Shown here: one piece after another, positions 1 to 6,232 of the stretch | Layout: every line of letters starts with the position of its first letter | How positions within the stretch are numbered: the first letter of the stretch is position 1 | NCBI GenBank assembly: GCA_937877685.1 | Contig: CALFGU010000092.1 | Coordinates: 1 to 6,232, forward strand | Origin: an uncultured Prevotella sp. | GTDB lineage: Bacteria; Bacteroidota; Bacteroidia; Bacteroidales; Bacteroidaceae | Length of the DNA stretch: 6,232 nt | Direction: 5' to 3' | The notes under the pieces: model-generated | What the model was told of the DNA's origin: nothing | Databases searched by the model: none | What the model saw: the letters and a program-made list of their open reading frames with translations, nothing else | Made by a program: the position numbers and the translations under genes

Positions 1-224
1 CCACTCTCCAATAAACCTTGAGCGAGTGTGATACTTGCGGGGATTTTATACTTCCTCATTTGCTCTACTGCTACATCAGCATACTTGGCTATGTAATTAT
101 GATATGCCGTTTGAGCCACGCCTGAGAGGGAGCAACAGAGGTAGAGGGAAATACAAACAAGCGTTCTCCCCAAGATACTTAGGGAGAACGTTTGTTGCAT
201 TATTGTGTTCTTAAATGTGTTCAT
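1..224 (-). CDS. Exported GH73 (FlgJ/LytG-like) endo-beta-N-acetylglucosaminidase, 5' part only
   Basis: The gene runs off the left edge; only the signal peptide and the start of the catalytic domain are visible. Translation of 200-1 gives a hydrophobic segment ending GVAQ (predicted cleavage between Ala29 and Gln30), then YIAKYADVAVEQMRKYKIP and SITLAQGLLESG. The pattern 'I.A..A...M.KY.IPASITLAQ..LESG' is the opening of the GH73 glucosaminidase fold, and the Glu of LLESG (Glu65 from the ATG at 200) is the expected catalytic acid. Family members cut the N-acetylglucosaminyl bond of peptidoglycan outside the inner membrane. Two in-frame ATGs exist, at 224 and 200. The first lies 8 bp after the GH20 stop and adds MNTFKNTI; the second is preceded by the purine-rich AAGAACACAATA. 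I give the longer form without strong preference. Tight spacing implies co-transcription with the upstream GH20 gene. The missing 3' part could hold LysM or other wall-binding domains, which cannot be judged here. Confidence 0.8.
   Translation of the reverse strand, partial: MNTFKNTIMQQTFSLSILGRTLVCISLYLCCSLSGVAQTAYHNYIAKYADVAVEQMRKYKIPASITLAQGLLES
156..196 (-). repeat. 15-bp inverted repeat at the 5' end of the GH73 coding region
   Basis: The plus-strand arms are AACAAGCGTTCTCCC (156-170) and GGGAGAACGTTTGTT (182-196), separated by 11 bases. They are complementary at 14 of 15 positions. The exception (161/191) is an A-C mismatch in the gene's mRNA but a G-U wobble in an antisense RNA. In the mRNA the stem begins one base after the ATG at 200. 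No U-run follows on the coding strand, so it does not look like an intrinsic terminator. It could modulate translation of the glucosaminidase, bind a protein, or be a chance result of codon choice. Confidence 0.6.
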
Positions 225-232
225 TCAGTTAA

Positions 233-2266
233 TTACTTCACGTAATTCCAAATCTTAAGTTCTTTCACCGCGCTCTTGAAGTCGCCTGCCTTGCGGAGGG
301 GGAAGACGAGGGTGCGCTGGTAGTAAATCTTATCTCCGTCAGTGTTGTAGAGCTCTACATTCTTCATGTTGGGGCATGAGATGTAGTTAGCCTTGCGGCG
401 GTCGTCCATTACGTAGAGAGGCTTCACACCAAGTTCTTCCTTCACTTGACCGTTCACGAGGAGGCGTGTCATCTTGTTGTTACCCTGAATGGTGAGTTCT
501 ACGGTTTGACCTTCGGGAATGCGATAATTGAATGTGTTGAGGTAACCATCACGTTCGAAACCGAGTTTGCCTTCCTTGGGATCAGAGAGGTAGAAGTTCG
601 TGTGGGCAGATGAGAAGAGCTTAGTACCCTTTTGTTCCTTTGCACCTGTCACCTTGAAAGACACGGTATAGTCATAACCGATTTCTTCATAAGGAAGCGT
701 TTCACCAGCCTTTACTTCAGCAATTTCCGCCACGAGTGAGTTCTTAGCGTCGCCCAAACGACCTAACCAGTTTACACCAGGAGCTTCGCTCAAACCAGCG
801 CTCTTTGCAGACCATTCAGCATAGGGAAGAGAAGTCTTGCTTGCCGCCCAACACTTCACGGCGAGTGTCTGAAGCGCGGGGAAGGTGCGATGGTGCACGT
901 CGTAAGTAGAAATACCATTGCCGTGGTGGTCGTTCCATACGGCAAACATACCGCCAAGGATGGCGGGGTCACCTTCTTCAAACTGCACACCGCCGATGTT
1001 TGCGGGTGTCCAGTGGTCGTAGAGGTAGTGGCAATTGAGGTAGTCGTAATAATAACCAGCAGCAGGCACGATATAAACAAGTCCGTCGGGGATAGAAACG
1101 AGTTTGTAACCCTGTTCCTTCATATCCTTGGGCTGAGCGAAGGGGTTGTGCCAAATGTTCATGATGACATTTTCGCTCTTCACTGGAGTTTCGCCCTTAG
1201 CGTGTGTCAACGCGCCCCAAAGCATGGCTTGCTTGCCGTAGCTTTCAACGAACTTGATGTAGTGGTCTGTAAATTCGCGGAACTTTTCTACCACCTTCTT
1301 ATCGCGGTTGCTATATTCGTCCGTACCGATGTTTACCTTCTTACCGCGGAACACGGGATTTTCACCTTCAAGATATTCGCGGAAGACGCTATCGATGAAG
1401 GGATAGGTTTCGGGGTGGAACATGTCGAGGTGGTCCATGCCGTAATCCTTACTACCGAGTTCGGGTTTGTAGTGTACGAATGCCAAGCAGTGAGCGGGCA
1501 CGTCAATTTCGGGGATAACTTCAACATAGTTGTTTTCACCCAAAATCTGAAGGTCGATAAATTCCTGCTTTGTGTAGTGACCGTCCTTAGCGGTAAGTCC
1601 AGGGTGTTGAGTGCTCTCAAGACGGAAAGCTGAGGGAGTCTTATCCCAATCGTTACCGAAGAATTGGCGGAAACCATTGTCGTTGAGGTGCACCTGAAGG
1701 GCATTCATCTTATAATATGCCATTACCTTCACCAAATCGTTGAGGTAATCAATGGGCATAAACTTACGGGCTACGTCAATCATGAAACCACGCAATTCAT
1801 AAACGGGCACGTCAACGGTTTCACCCTTGGGGAGCGCCTTATTTTGCTCAGAGAGTTGGAGCAATGTGCGTGTTGCCCAGAAAGCTCCCTGAGTTGTAGC
1901 GGCGGTTACAGTAACATGCTTGCCGATATTAAGGCGGTAACCTTCCTTACCTAATGCCGCATCTTTCTTCTTCAACACGAATTGGATGTCACCGGCTTTA
2001 GGACTACCCTTCTTCACGATGAGTGCTTTACCGAACATCTGCTCATAATCAGCAGCAAAGGCTTTTGCCACGCGCATAAGTTCCTTGTCGCTACCACTCA
2101 CACAAACCGTGCCTGAAAGCGTTAATTCACCCTCAGCACCCGTCCATGTTTGCAATTCGGGAATCACGAAGGGTTTTTCGTTCACTTCTGCTTGAAGTGT
2201 ACCTGCCGTAAGCATCAAACATGCACACACGAGCCAACGGCTAACTCTTTTTAATTGTTTCTTCAT
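233..2266 (-). CDS. Exported GH20 beta-N-acetylhexosaminidase with C-terminal beta-sandwich-like region
   Basis: This 677-residue enzyme should release terminal beta-linked GlcNAc or GalNAc (or a related disaccharide) from glycans in the periplasm or at the cell surface. Residues 1-26 form a signal peptide (KKQLKR, a hydrophobic stretch, then TLQA). Residues about 30-150 fit the small GH20 N-terminal alpha/beta domain. Residues about 155-480 fit the TIM-barrel catalytic domain: it opens with LRGFMIDVARKF (substrate-binding Arg159), continues with LQVHLNDN (His193) and VIPEIDVPAH, and has the catalytic pair Asp316-Glu317 in NIGTDEY. Trp350, Trp372 and Trp444 could line the sugar pocket. Residues about 500-677 look like a LamG/concanavalin-like carbohydrate-binding region. 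The usual family motif is H-x-G-G-D-E; here it is N-x-G-T-D-E-Y, suggesting a divergent subgroup. The ATG at 2266 directly precedes the signal peptide. A terminator and promoter upstream indicate its own transcript, probably continuing into the GH73 gene. Exact substrate is not determinable. Confidence 0.92.
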   Translation of the reverse strand: MKKQLKRVSRWLVCACLMLTAGTLQAEVNEKPFVIPELQTWTGAEGELTLSGTVCVSGSDKELMRVAKAFAADYEQMFGKALIVKKGSPKAGDIQFVLKKKDAALGKEGYRLNIGKHVTVTAATTQGAFWATRTLLQLSEQNKALPKGETVDVPVYELRGFMIDVARKFMPIDYLNDLVKVMAYYKMNALQVHLNDNGFRQFFGNDWDKTPSAFRLESTQHPGLTAKDGHYTKQEFIDLQILGENNYVEVIPEIDVPAHCLAFVHYKPELGSKDYGMDHLDMFHPETYPFIDSVFREYLEGENPVFRGKKVNIGTDEYSNRDKKVVEKFREFTDHYIKFVESYGKQAMLWGALTHAKGETPVKSENVIMNIWHNPFAQPKDMKEQGYKLVSIPDGLVYIVPAAGYYYDYLNCHYLYDHWTPANIGGVQFEEGDPAILGGMFAVWNDHHGNGISTYDVHHRTFPALQTLAVKCWAASKTSLPYAEWSAKSAGLSEAPGVNWLGRLGDAKNSLVAEIAEVKAGETLPYEEIGYDYTVSFKVTGAKEQKGTKLFSSAHTNFYLSDPKEGKLGFERDGYLNTFNYRIPEGQTVELTIQGNNKMTRLLVNGQVKEELGVKPLYVMDDRRKANYISCPNMKNVELYNTDGDKIYYQRTLVFPLRKAGDFKSAVKELKIWNYVK

Positions 2267-2354
2267 AATGATTTAGATATAGATGAATGAATCTTTATAT
2301 GTCAATCAATTAAATAATGGTGATTACAGAAATTGAAGAAGAGTAAATTTATTG

Positions 2355-2362
2355 CAAACATA
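2355..2362 (-). promoter_or_regulatory. Candidate -7 element of the GH20 promoter
   Basis: On the minus strand this reads TATGTTTG, an exact match to the Bacteroides -7 consensus TAnnTTTG. It lies 88 bases upstream of the GH20 ATG and downstream of the htrA terminator, as expected for the promoter of a new unit. A TTG that could serve as the -33 element sits 23 bases further upstream (2386-2388), slightly more than the usual spacing. A second match, TATTTTTG at 2407-2414, lacks a suitable -33 and lies in AT-rich sequence just beyond the terminator, so I prefer this one. Confidence 0.5.
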
Positions 2363-2445
2363 AGTTCACACCATATATTACTCCACAACATATACATCGC
2401 CATTGGCAAAAATACAAAATAAATACTACATATTAAAATTATTAT

Positions 2446-2488
2446 TAAAAATAACACCCGCAACACTTGTGTATCGGTGTGCGGGTGT
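2446..2488 (-). terminator. Intrinsic terminator after htrA
   Basis: On the minus strand, 10 bases after the htrA stop codon, ACACCCGCA (2488-2480) pairs perfectly with TGCGGGTGT (2462-2454). An extra CAC/GTG pairing across a one-base bulge extends the GC-rich stem inward. TATTTTTAATAA follows. This is the standard Rho-independent layout and ends the TPR-htrA unit before the GH20 promoter. Confidence 0.85.
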
Positions 2489-2498
2489 GAATATCAGT

Positions 2499-3926
2499 TT
2501 ATTTTTTCTCTTCGTCAGCCAACTCAATAGTAAAGCTACGATTGAGTCCGCTCTGCGTTTTAGCACGAATCCAAAGTACACGGTCAGTTGACATATTCGC
2601 CTCTTTAACCGCCTCATTCCAATCTTCAACGGTACGAAGTTGCTTGTCATTTACTTGAAGCAAGATAAGTCCCTTAGTAATGCCAGCCTTCTGCATCTTA
2701 CCCGCCTTGATATGCTTCACAACAAGACCGTATGAAAGCGAGAGCGCCTGCTTATCCTTTGCTGAAAGTTCCTCAAGAGCGACACCAAGTTTGTCTTCAT
2801 CAACGGTCTTTAACACAGTAGTCGTACCCTGTTCGTTGCGAAGTGTTACGGTGACGGTGTACTCCTTCTTGTCGCGGAGATAAGTAATTTTTACATTATC
2901 ACCAGGACGATGCGCAGCAATCGCTTCTTGAAGTTGACCTGACTTTTCAATCTTCTTACCATCTATCTTAATAATAACGTCCCCAGACTTGATACCCGAA
3001 GCCGCAGCTGCACCATCGGCTGTTACTTGATTGACATAAAGTCCGTTTACGGTTCCTAAATCAACGTCAATACCCTTTTCGTGTTGCATTGCAATGTGAT
3101 TGCTCACCTCTGTGTATTGAATCCCCAACATCGCACGCTGAACGGTGCCAAAATTCTTAAGGTCATCAACCACTTTTGTCATAATGCTTGTGGGAATAGC
3201 AAAACCATAACCGCTGAACGAACCTGTTTGTGAATAAAGCATGGCGTTGATACCCACCAGTTCGCCACGTGCATTCACGAGTGCACCTCCGGAATTACCA
3301 GGATTAATAGCGGCGTCTGTTTGAATGAAACTTTCAATGCCGTTTGACGCCCCTAAAGTGCGTGCCTTAGCAGAAATAATACCAGCCGTCACCGTATTTG
3401 TAAGACTGAAGGGATTACCAATTGCAAGCACCCATTCCCCAAGTTTTACATCTTCGGAATTAGCAACAGTAATAGCGGGAAGCCCCTTTTCTTCGACCTT
3501 AATAAGGGCGAGGTCCGTTGTTTTATCCAATCCGATAATGCGTGCCTTGAGTTCACGATTATCATTCAATTTCACCAATAATTCATCAGCATCAGCAACA
3601 ACGTGATTATTGGTCACAATATAACCATCTGATGTGAGAATAACCCCAGAACCAGCACCAGTGCGTTTGGGAGTCTGAATTTTACGTTCGCGTTGTTGAG
3701 GCACACCTTGACCAAAGAATTCACTAAAGAAATCTTCAAAGGGGTCATGATAAGGCACGGTTTGCACCTTAGCATTAGTAGTCACCTTAATATACACAAC
3801 AGAATTCACCGCCTTTTCAGCAGCATAAGTTAAATCAACACGTGTGTCTTGCGCCAAGGATACATGAGGATTTGCTATGAGCATACCTCCAGCAAGTGCC
3901 AATGAGGCAATAAATTGTTTCATCAT
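2499..3926 (-). CDS. htrA: Periplasmic HtrA/DegP-family serine protease with two PDZ domains
   Basis: This 475-residue protein is a Do-type protease/chaperone that degrades misfolded envelope proteins. Residues 1-25 are a signal peptide cut at SLA|Q. The trypsin-like S1C domain (about 30-250) has its catalytic triad at His108 (VTNNHVV), Asp138 (TTDLALIKV) and Ser212 (INPGNSGGALVN), all intact. A short loop rich in aromatic and acidic residues (DPFEDFFSEFFGQG, 61-74) corresponds to the regulatory LA loop. PDZ1 spans about 262-362 (MLGIQ, then SGIKSGDVIIKIDGK) and PDZ2 about 375-470 (KAGITKGLILLQVNDKQL), so length and architecture are those of full DegP/DegQ rather than the single-PDZ DegS. No transmembrane anchor is seen beyond the signal peptide. 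The start is the first of two adjacent ATGs, 14 bp after the stop of the TPR gene, which implies co-transcription. A strong terminator follows. Proteolytic function is very likely; physiological substrates are unknown. Confidence 0.96.
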   Translation of the reverse strand: MMKQFIASLALAGGMLIANPHVSLAQDTRVDLTYAAEKAVNSVVYIKVTTNAKVQTVPYHDPFEDFFSEFFGQGVPQQRERKIQTPKRTGAGSGVILTSDGYIVTNNHVVADADELLVKLNDNRELKARIIGLDKTTDLALIKVEEKGLPAITVANSEDVKLGEWVLAIGNPFSLTNTVTAGIISAKARTLGASNGIESFIQTDAAINPGNSGGALVNARGELVGINAMLYSQTGSFSGYGFAIPTSIMTKVVDDLKNFGTVQRAMLGIQYTEVSNHIAMQHEKGIDVDLGTVNGLYVNQVTADGAAAASGIKSGDVIIKIDGKKIEKSGQLQEAIAAHRPGDNVKITYLRDKKEYTVTVTLRNEQGTTTVLKTVDEDKLGVALEELSAKDKQALSLSYGLVVKHIKAGKMQKAGITKGLILLQVNDKQLRTVEDWNEAVKEANMSTDRVLWIRAKTQSGLNRSFTIELADEEKK

Positions 3927-3940
3927 AAGTAAAGTATTGT

Positions 3941-5857
3941 TTAGGGTTTATGTTTACTGCTTTTCAATAGGTTATAGGATTTATAAAGACCTAACTCCCC
4001 AGCCCGACTGAGATCTTTTTCTGCCTCTGTCTGTTTTCCAATTTCCAAGTACAGCAAAGCACGATTATAATAGGCAGGAGCGAGATGAGCGTCAAGTTCA
4101 ATTGCTTTCGTATAAACGCCAATCGCCTCCTTTTTGCGGCCCATTGCCGTAAGAAGAACTGCTTTATTATAGAATGCTGGCGCCCAATCTGAGTGTGTGT
4201 GACTAATGAGACGTTCTATATCCGTCAATGCCGCTGACAACTTTAGCATTTTGCTCTCAGAATTTAATTCTCCCATCAAACACCCAACGTAAGCGCGTTG
4301 CAACAATGCTGTGACTGAAGTTGAATCAGCAGCAAGAGCGCCCGTAGCATCATCGTAAGCATCTGTAAAATTATAGGATTCTGCCGCCGTAATAGAGCGA
4401 AGAATTAAGGCATTTCTTCCTCCGTCATTGCTAACCAATGTATTTAACTCTTGATGAACAGCATCAAGAAGCACGGGAGAAAGTTTATCAGCATCAGTAG
4501 AAAGAATCAAGCGTAAAGGTATGAGTTGCTTAACATTAATCTCATCGATTTCGGAGTGGTAAAAGTCGCCTTGTTGTCGCTGAACAAGCACGGGAACTAT
4601 CATCCCCATCGGATGATGCTCTTGCTTCAAATTCTGAACCTTACCAATAAGTTCATTGAGCAGAGTGTTTGTTGTATCTACTTCTTCAACAACCAATTGC
4701 TGATAATTTTCTAATGATTTTTCCGTACGAGTCACGACCTTCTTCGTTTCTCCCTTGGGCGTCTTTCCGAATCGCAGGTCAAGATTGCTACGCTCCACAA
4801 ATGCATCATCATTATTTGCACCACGAAAATCTCCAATACGGCGTTTGCAATCAGCACGAAGCGCGTAACCATACACAAAGTTGGGATATTCTTTAATCAA
4901 GAAATCAAGGTCTCCTATTGCTTCATGATACATCCCTACTCGCTCGTAAAGCAACGCGCGATTGTATCGCGCCAACGTATTGGTTGGTTCTTCGCGAAGC
5001 ACAAAGTCAAAATCTTCAATCGCATGGTTGTCATCACCAATAGTCGAGCGCAAAAGTCCGCGATTATAATGGGCCACAAAATGGTGAGGGACAAGGCGTA
5101 TCACTTCATTATAATCAGCATGTGCAGCATCAAAGCGGTTCATACTATGGCGTGCTTGTGCGCGCAACATGAAGAGTTCGGCATCCGTAGGTTCAAGTTC
5201 AATTGCCTGTGTTGCACAAGAATCAGCCAAGGTCCAATCTTCTTCATTCATTGCTAATTTCGAGCGCATATTCCAAGCAGCAGATTCATTCTTAGTAAGC
5301 GTTAATAAGGAATCCACCCAAAGTGTAGCCTGAGCTGTATCAGTACGTTCAAGAGAAATTTGGGCACGCACTAAATAAGCACGATAATGGCGCGGATAAT
5401 GACGAAGTAACTTCACAATATCATCCTCTGAAGCATCATATTCCTTCAATTCCAAATTACAGAGTGCCCGATTATAACGCGCCGTAAAGTCCTTCTCATC
5501 TTCATCCAACACCTTACTATAATCTGCTACGGCACCTGCAAAATTCTTATTGTGGATTCTGCACAACCCTCTCAACTGATACACCTCCGTCAAATAAGGA
5601 TTACGCTCAATACACGCTTCACAATCGTCCTCCGCCCCACGAAAATCCTCCAAACTAAACTTAGCGTATGCACGATAATAATAAGGTTTATCCAAATAAG
5701 GTTTCGTCTCGATCACCTTATTAAAATAGCGTATCGCCGTCAAGAAGTCATCAAAATACAGCGCATGTCTCCCCATCAACGTCACCTGATCCGTATTGAC
5801 TTGTGCCAACACAGAAAGCGGAATAAAACAAAATATGAGGAGCAATTTTTTTAACAT
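3941..5857 (-). CDS. Exported tetratricopeptide-repeat (TPR) protein with two repeat arrays
   Basis: The 638-residue product begins with a clear signal peptide (KK, then hydrophobic LLLIFCFIPLSVLA, cut before Gln19), so it acts in the periplasm or on an outer-membrane face. About ten TPR units follow from residue 22 to about 356, seen as regularly spaced Y-x-x-RA, A-x-x-D and terminal Pro positions (for example YNRALCNLELKEYDASEDD, RGLLRSTIGDDNHAIEDF, YNRALLYERVGMYHEAIGD). Residues about 360-490 break the repeat pattern and include a basic patch (KTPKGETKKVV). A second array of about three or four units runs from about 494 to 622 (YNKAVLLTAMGRKKEAIGVY, YYNRALLYLEIGKQTEAEKD). No catalytic motif is visible, so a scaffold or adaptor role is the best inference. 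The frame extends one codon upstream to a TTG at 5860, but the ATG at 5857 immediately precedes the signal peptide and is preferred. The gene lies 14 bp before htrA, suggesting a shared transcript and possibly a shared task in envelope protein quality control. Confidence 0.9.
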   Translation of the reverse strand: MLKKLLLIFCFIPLSVLAQVNTDQVTLMGRHALYFDDFLTAIRYFNKVIETKPYLDKPYYYRAYAKFSLEDFRGAEDDCEACIERNPYLTEVYQLRGLCRIHNKNFAGAVADYSKVLDEDEKDFTARYNRALCNLELKEYDASEDDIVKLLRHYPRHYRAYLVRAQISLERTDTAQATLWVDSLLTLTKNESAAWNMRSKLAMNEEDWTLADSCATQAIELEPTDAELFMLRAQARHSMNRFDAAHADYNEVIRLVPHHFVAHYNRGLLRSTIGDDNHAIEDFDFVLREEPTNTLARYNRALLYERVGMYHEAIGDLDFLIKEYPNFVYGYALRADCKRRIGDFRGANNDDAFVERSNLDLRFGKTPKGETKKVVTRTEKSLENYQQLVVEEVDTTNTLLNELIGKVQNLKQEHHPMGMIVPVLVQRQQGDFYHSEIDEINVKQLIPLRLILSTDADKLSPVLLDAVHQELNTLVSNDGGRNALILRSITAAESYNFTDAYDDATGALAADSTSVTALLQRAYVGCLMGELNSESKMLKLSAALTDIERLISHTHSDWAPAFYNKAVLLTAMGRKKEAIGVYTKAIELDAHLAPAYYNRALLYLEIGKQTEAEKDLSRAGELGLYKSYNLLKSSKHKP

Positions 5858-6132
5858 CAAAATCTAATTTTTAGCGCGTAAATTATCTAAGATTCTGCGG
5901 TCACTATTAGTACGTGAATTTGAATTAACGCACAAATAAGAACGAGTATCAAAGTACGATTTTTTGCTATCACGTGCAAAGATAAAAAATGAGATGCAGA
6001 TTCTTGTAGATTTAAAGTTTTTTAAGTGAGGTAATTAAAGTTTGATAACGTTTACGGAACATATTTAAGTTGTACTATCTATGCCTATCACCCTAGACTA
6101 ACATTTCAGAATCAAGCACTAACAACCTCACG
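5858..6132. other. AT-rich intergenic spacer, 275 bp
   Basis: This stretch separates the glycosylase stop from the TPR start. I find no convincing ORF, tRNA or intrinsic terminator. It contains promoter-like motifs near 5950-5984, a direct repeat TTAAAGTTT (6012-6020 and 6035-6043, 23 bp apart), and widely spaced complementary heptamers gtgaggt (6026-6032) and acctcac (6125-6131). None of the repeats is strong enough to assign a function. Confidence 0.6.
5950..5984 (-). promoter_or_regulatory. Candidate promoter of the TPR-htrA unit
   Basis: Two readings are possible. TATCTTTG (minus strand, 5984-5977) matches the Bacteroides -7 consensus exactly but has no TTG at the right distance upstream. 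Alternatively its TTTG (5980-5977) is the -33 element, followed after 20 bases by TACTTTG (5956-5950), a -7 box one base short of TAnnTTTG. Either would give a leader of roughly 85-115 bases before the ATG at 5857. Confidence 0.35.
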
Positions 6133-6232
6133 TCACACTAAGTTTGCAAACTCAAACATCTTACGATAAGCATCTGCTTTTCGCTCCAAAGACATCGGAT
6201 AAGCACGCGAAGAAGAAGGCAGGCGATACAGA
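6133..6232 (-). CDS. C-terminal end of a probable hypoxanthine/deoxyinosine DNA glycosylase (uracil-DNA glycosylase superfamily)
   Basis: Only the final 32 codons are inside the window; the gene enters from the right edge and stops with TGA at 6135-6133. The reading starts LYRLPSSSRAYPMSLERKA and ends FEFANLV. The segment 'LPSSS.AY.MSLE.K..AYR' resembles the C-terminus I recall for DNA-deoxyinosine glycosylases of the uracil-DNA glycosylase superfamily, where an 'LPSTSPA' loop near the C-terminus is followed by 'MSxEEK'. Such enzymes excise deaminated bases to begin base-excision repair in the cytoplasm. The catalytic N-terminal region is not visible, so the assignment rests on this short motif. 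The other two minus-strand frames lack such a match. With 275 bp and probable promoter sequence before the TPR gene, it is probably a separate transcription unit, although no terminator is evident. Confidence 0.55.
   Translation of the reverse strand, partial: LYRLPSSSRAYPMSLERKADAYRKMFEFANLV

Noticed and set aside
156..196. The GH73 inverted repeat as a terminator of the GH20 gene.
   Set aside because: It lies within the next reading frame, and the coding-strand sequence after the stem (TGTATTTCCCTC) lacks a U-tract.
890..1633. A 247-codon plus-strand open frame opposite the GH20 gene.
   Set aside because: It lies wholly within a strongly supported enzyme gene on the other strand. Its protein has no recognisable motif, and such long antisense frames are expected from codon bias.
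1333..1704. A 123-codon minus-strand frame overlapping the GH20 gene out of frame.
   Set aside because: It is Ser/Thr/Pro-rich with no family signature and lies fully inside the conserved GH20 catalytic domain.
2275..2302. Possible AT-rich hairpin in the GH20 leader (AGAT/ATCT with flanking ATAT).
   Set aside because: Only four base pairs plus AT-only extension across a bulge; too weak to call a regulatory structure or riboswitch.
5858..5860. TTG as start codon of the TPR gene.
   Set aside because: The next codon is an ATG leading straight into the signal peptide. Starting at TTG adds only one residue and has no better ribosome-binding context.
6139..6146. Plus-strand TAAGTTTG matching the Bacteroides -7 consensus.
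   Set aside because: There is no TTG at the -33 position and no plus-strand gene downstream. It overlaps the last codons and palindrome of the minus-strand glycosylase ORF.
1..6232. CRISPR arrays, insertion sequences, tRNA/rRNA genes or phage genes.
   Set aside because: No regularly spaced repeats, transposase-like frames, terminal inverted repeats or structural RNA signatures were seen. Coding density and common orientation look like ordinary chromosome.

Overview
The window looks like chromosomal DNA from a member of the Bacteroidota, most likely order Bacteroidales. Three things point there: candidate promoters resembling the Bacteroides primary-sigma -7 motif (TAnnTTTG), start codons without clear Shine-Dalgarno sequences, and exported proteins whose predicted cleavage site is Ala-Gln. 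Species cannot be fixed from the sequence. Every gene I can support lies on the minus strand, so transcription runs from high to low coordinates.

In transcription order, the right edge (6232-6133) holds the last 32 residues of a protein resembling a hypoxanthine/deoxyinosine-type DNA glycosylase. A 275-bp AT-rich spacer with candidate promoter elements follows. Next is a secreted 638-residue tetratricopeptide-repeat (TPR) protein (5857-3941). Only 14 bp after it begins a periplasmic HtrA/DegP serine protease with two PDZ domains (3926-2499). A strong intrinsic terminator (2488-2446) closes this probable two-gene unit.

A 232-bp spacer carries the terminator and a TATGTTTG promoter element. 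It leads to a secreted family GH20 beta-N-acetylhexosaminidase (2266-233) with a C-terminal beta-sandwich-like region. After 8 or 32 bp, depending on the start, comes the 5' end of a secreted GH73 (FlgJ/LytG-like) glucosaminidase that runs off the left edge. Its early codons contain a 15-bp inverted repeat.

The window therefore holds two cell-envelope units: a TPR scaffold with a quality-control protease, and an exo-/endo-hexosaminidase pair for N-acetylglucosamine-containing polymers (peptidoglycan or host/dietary glycans). No mobile element, CRISPR array, tRNA or rRNA is visible, and I see no convincing unprecedented system. The points most worth checking are the non-canonical GH20 active-site motif, the GH73 hairpin, and the conserved or non-conserved pairing of the TPR protein with HtrA.
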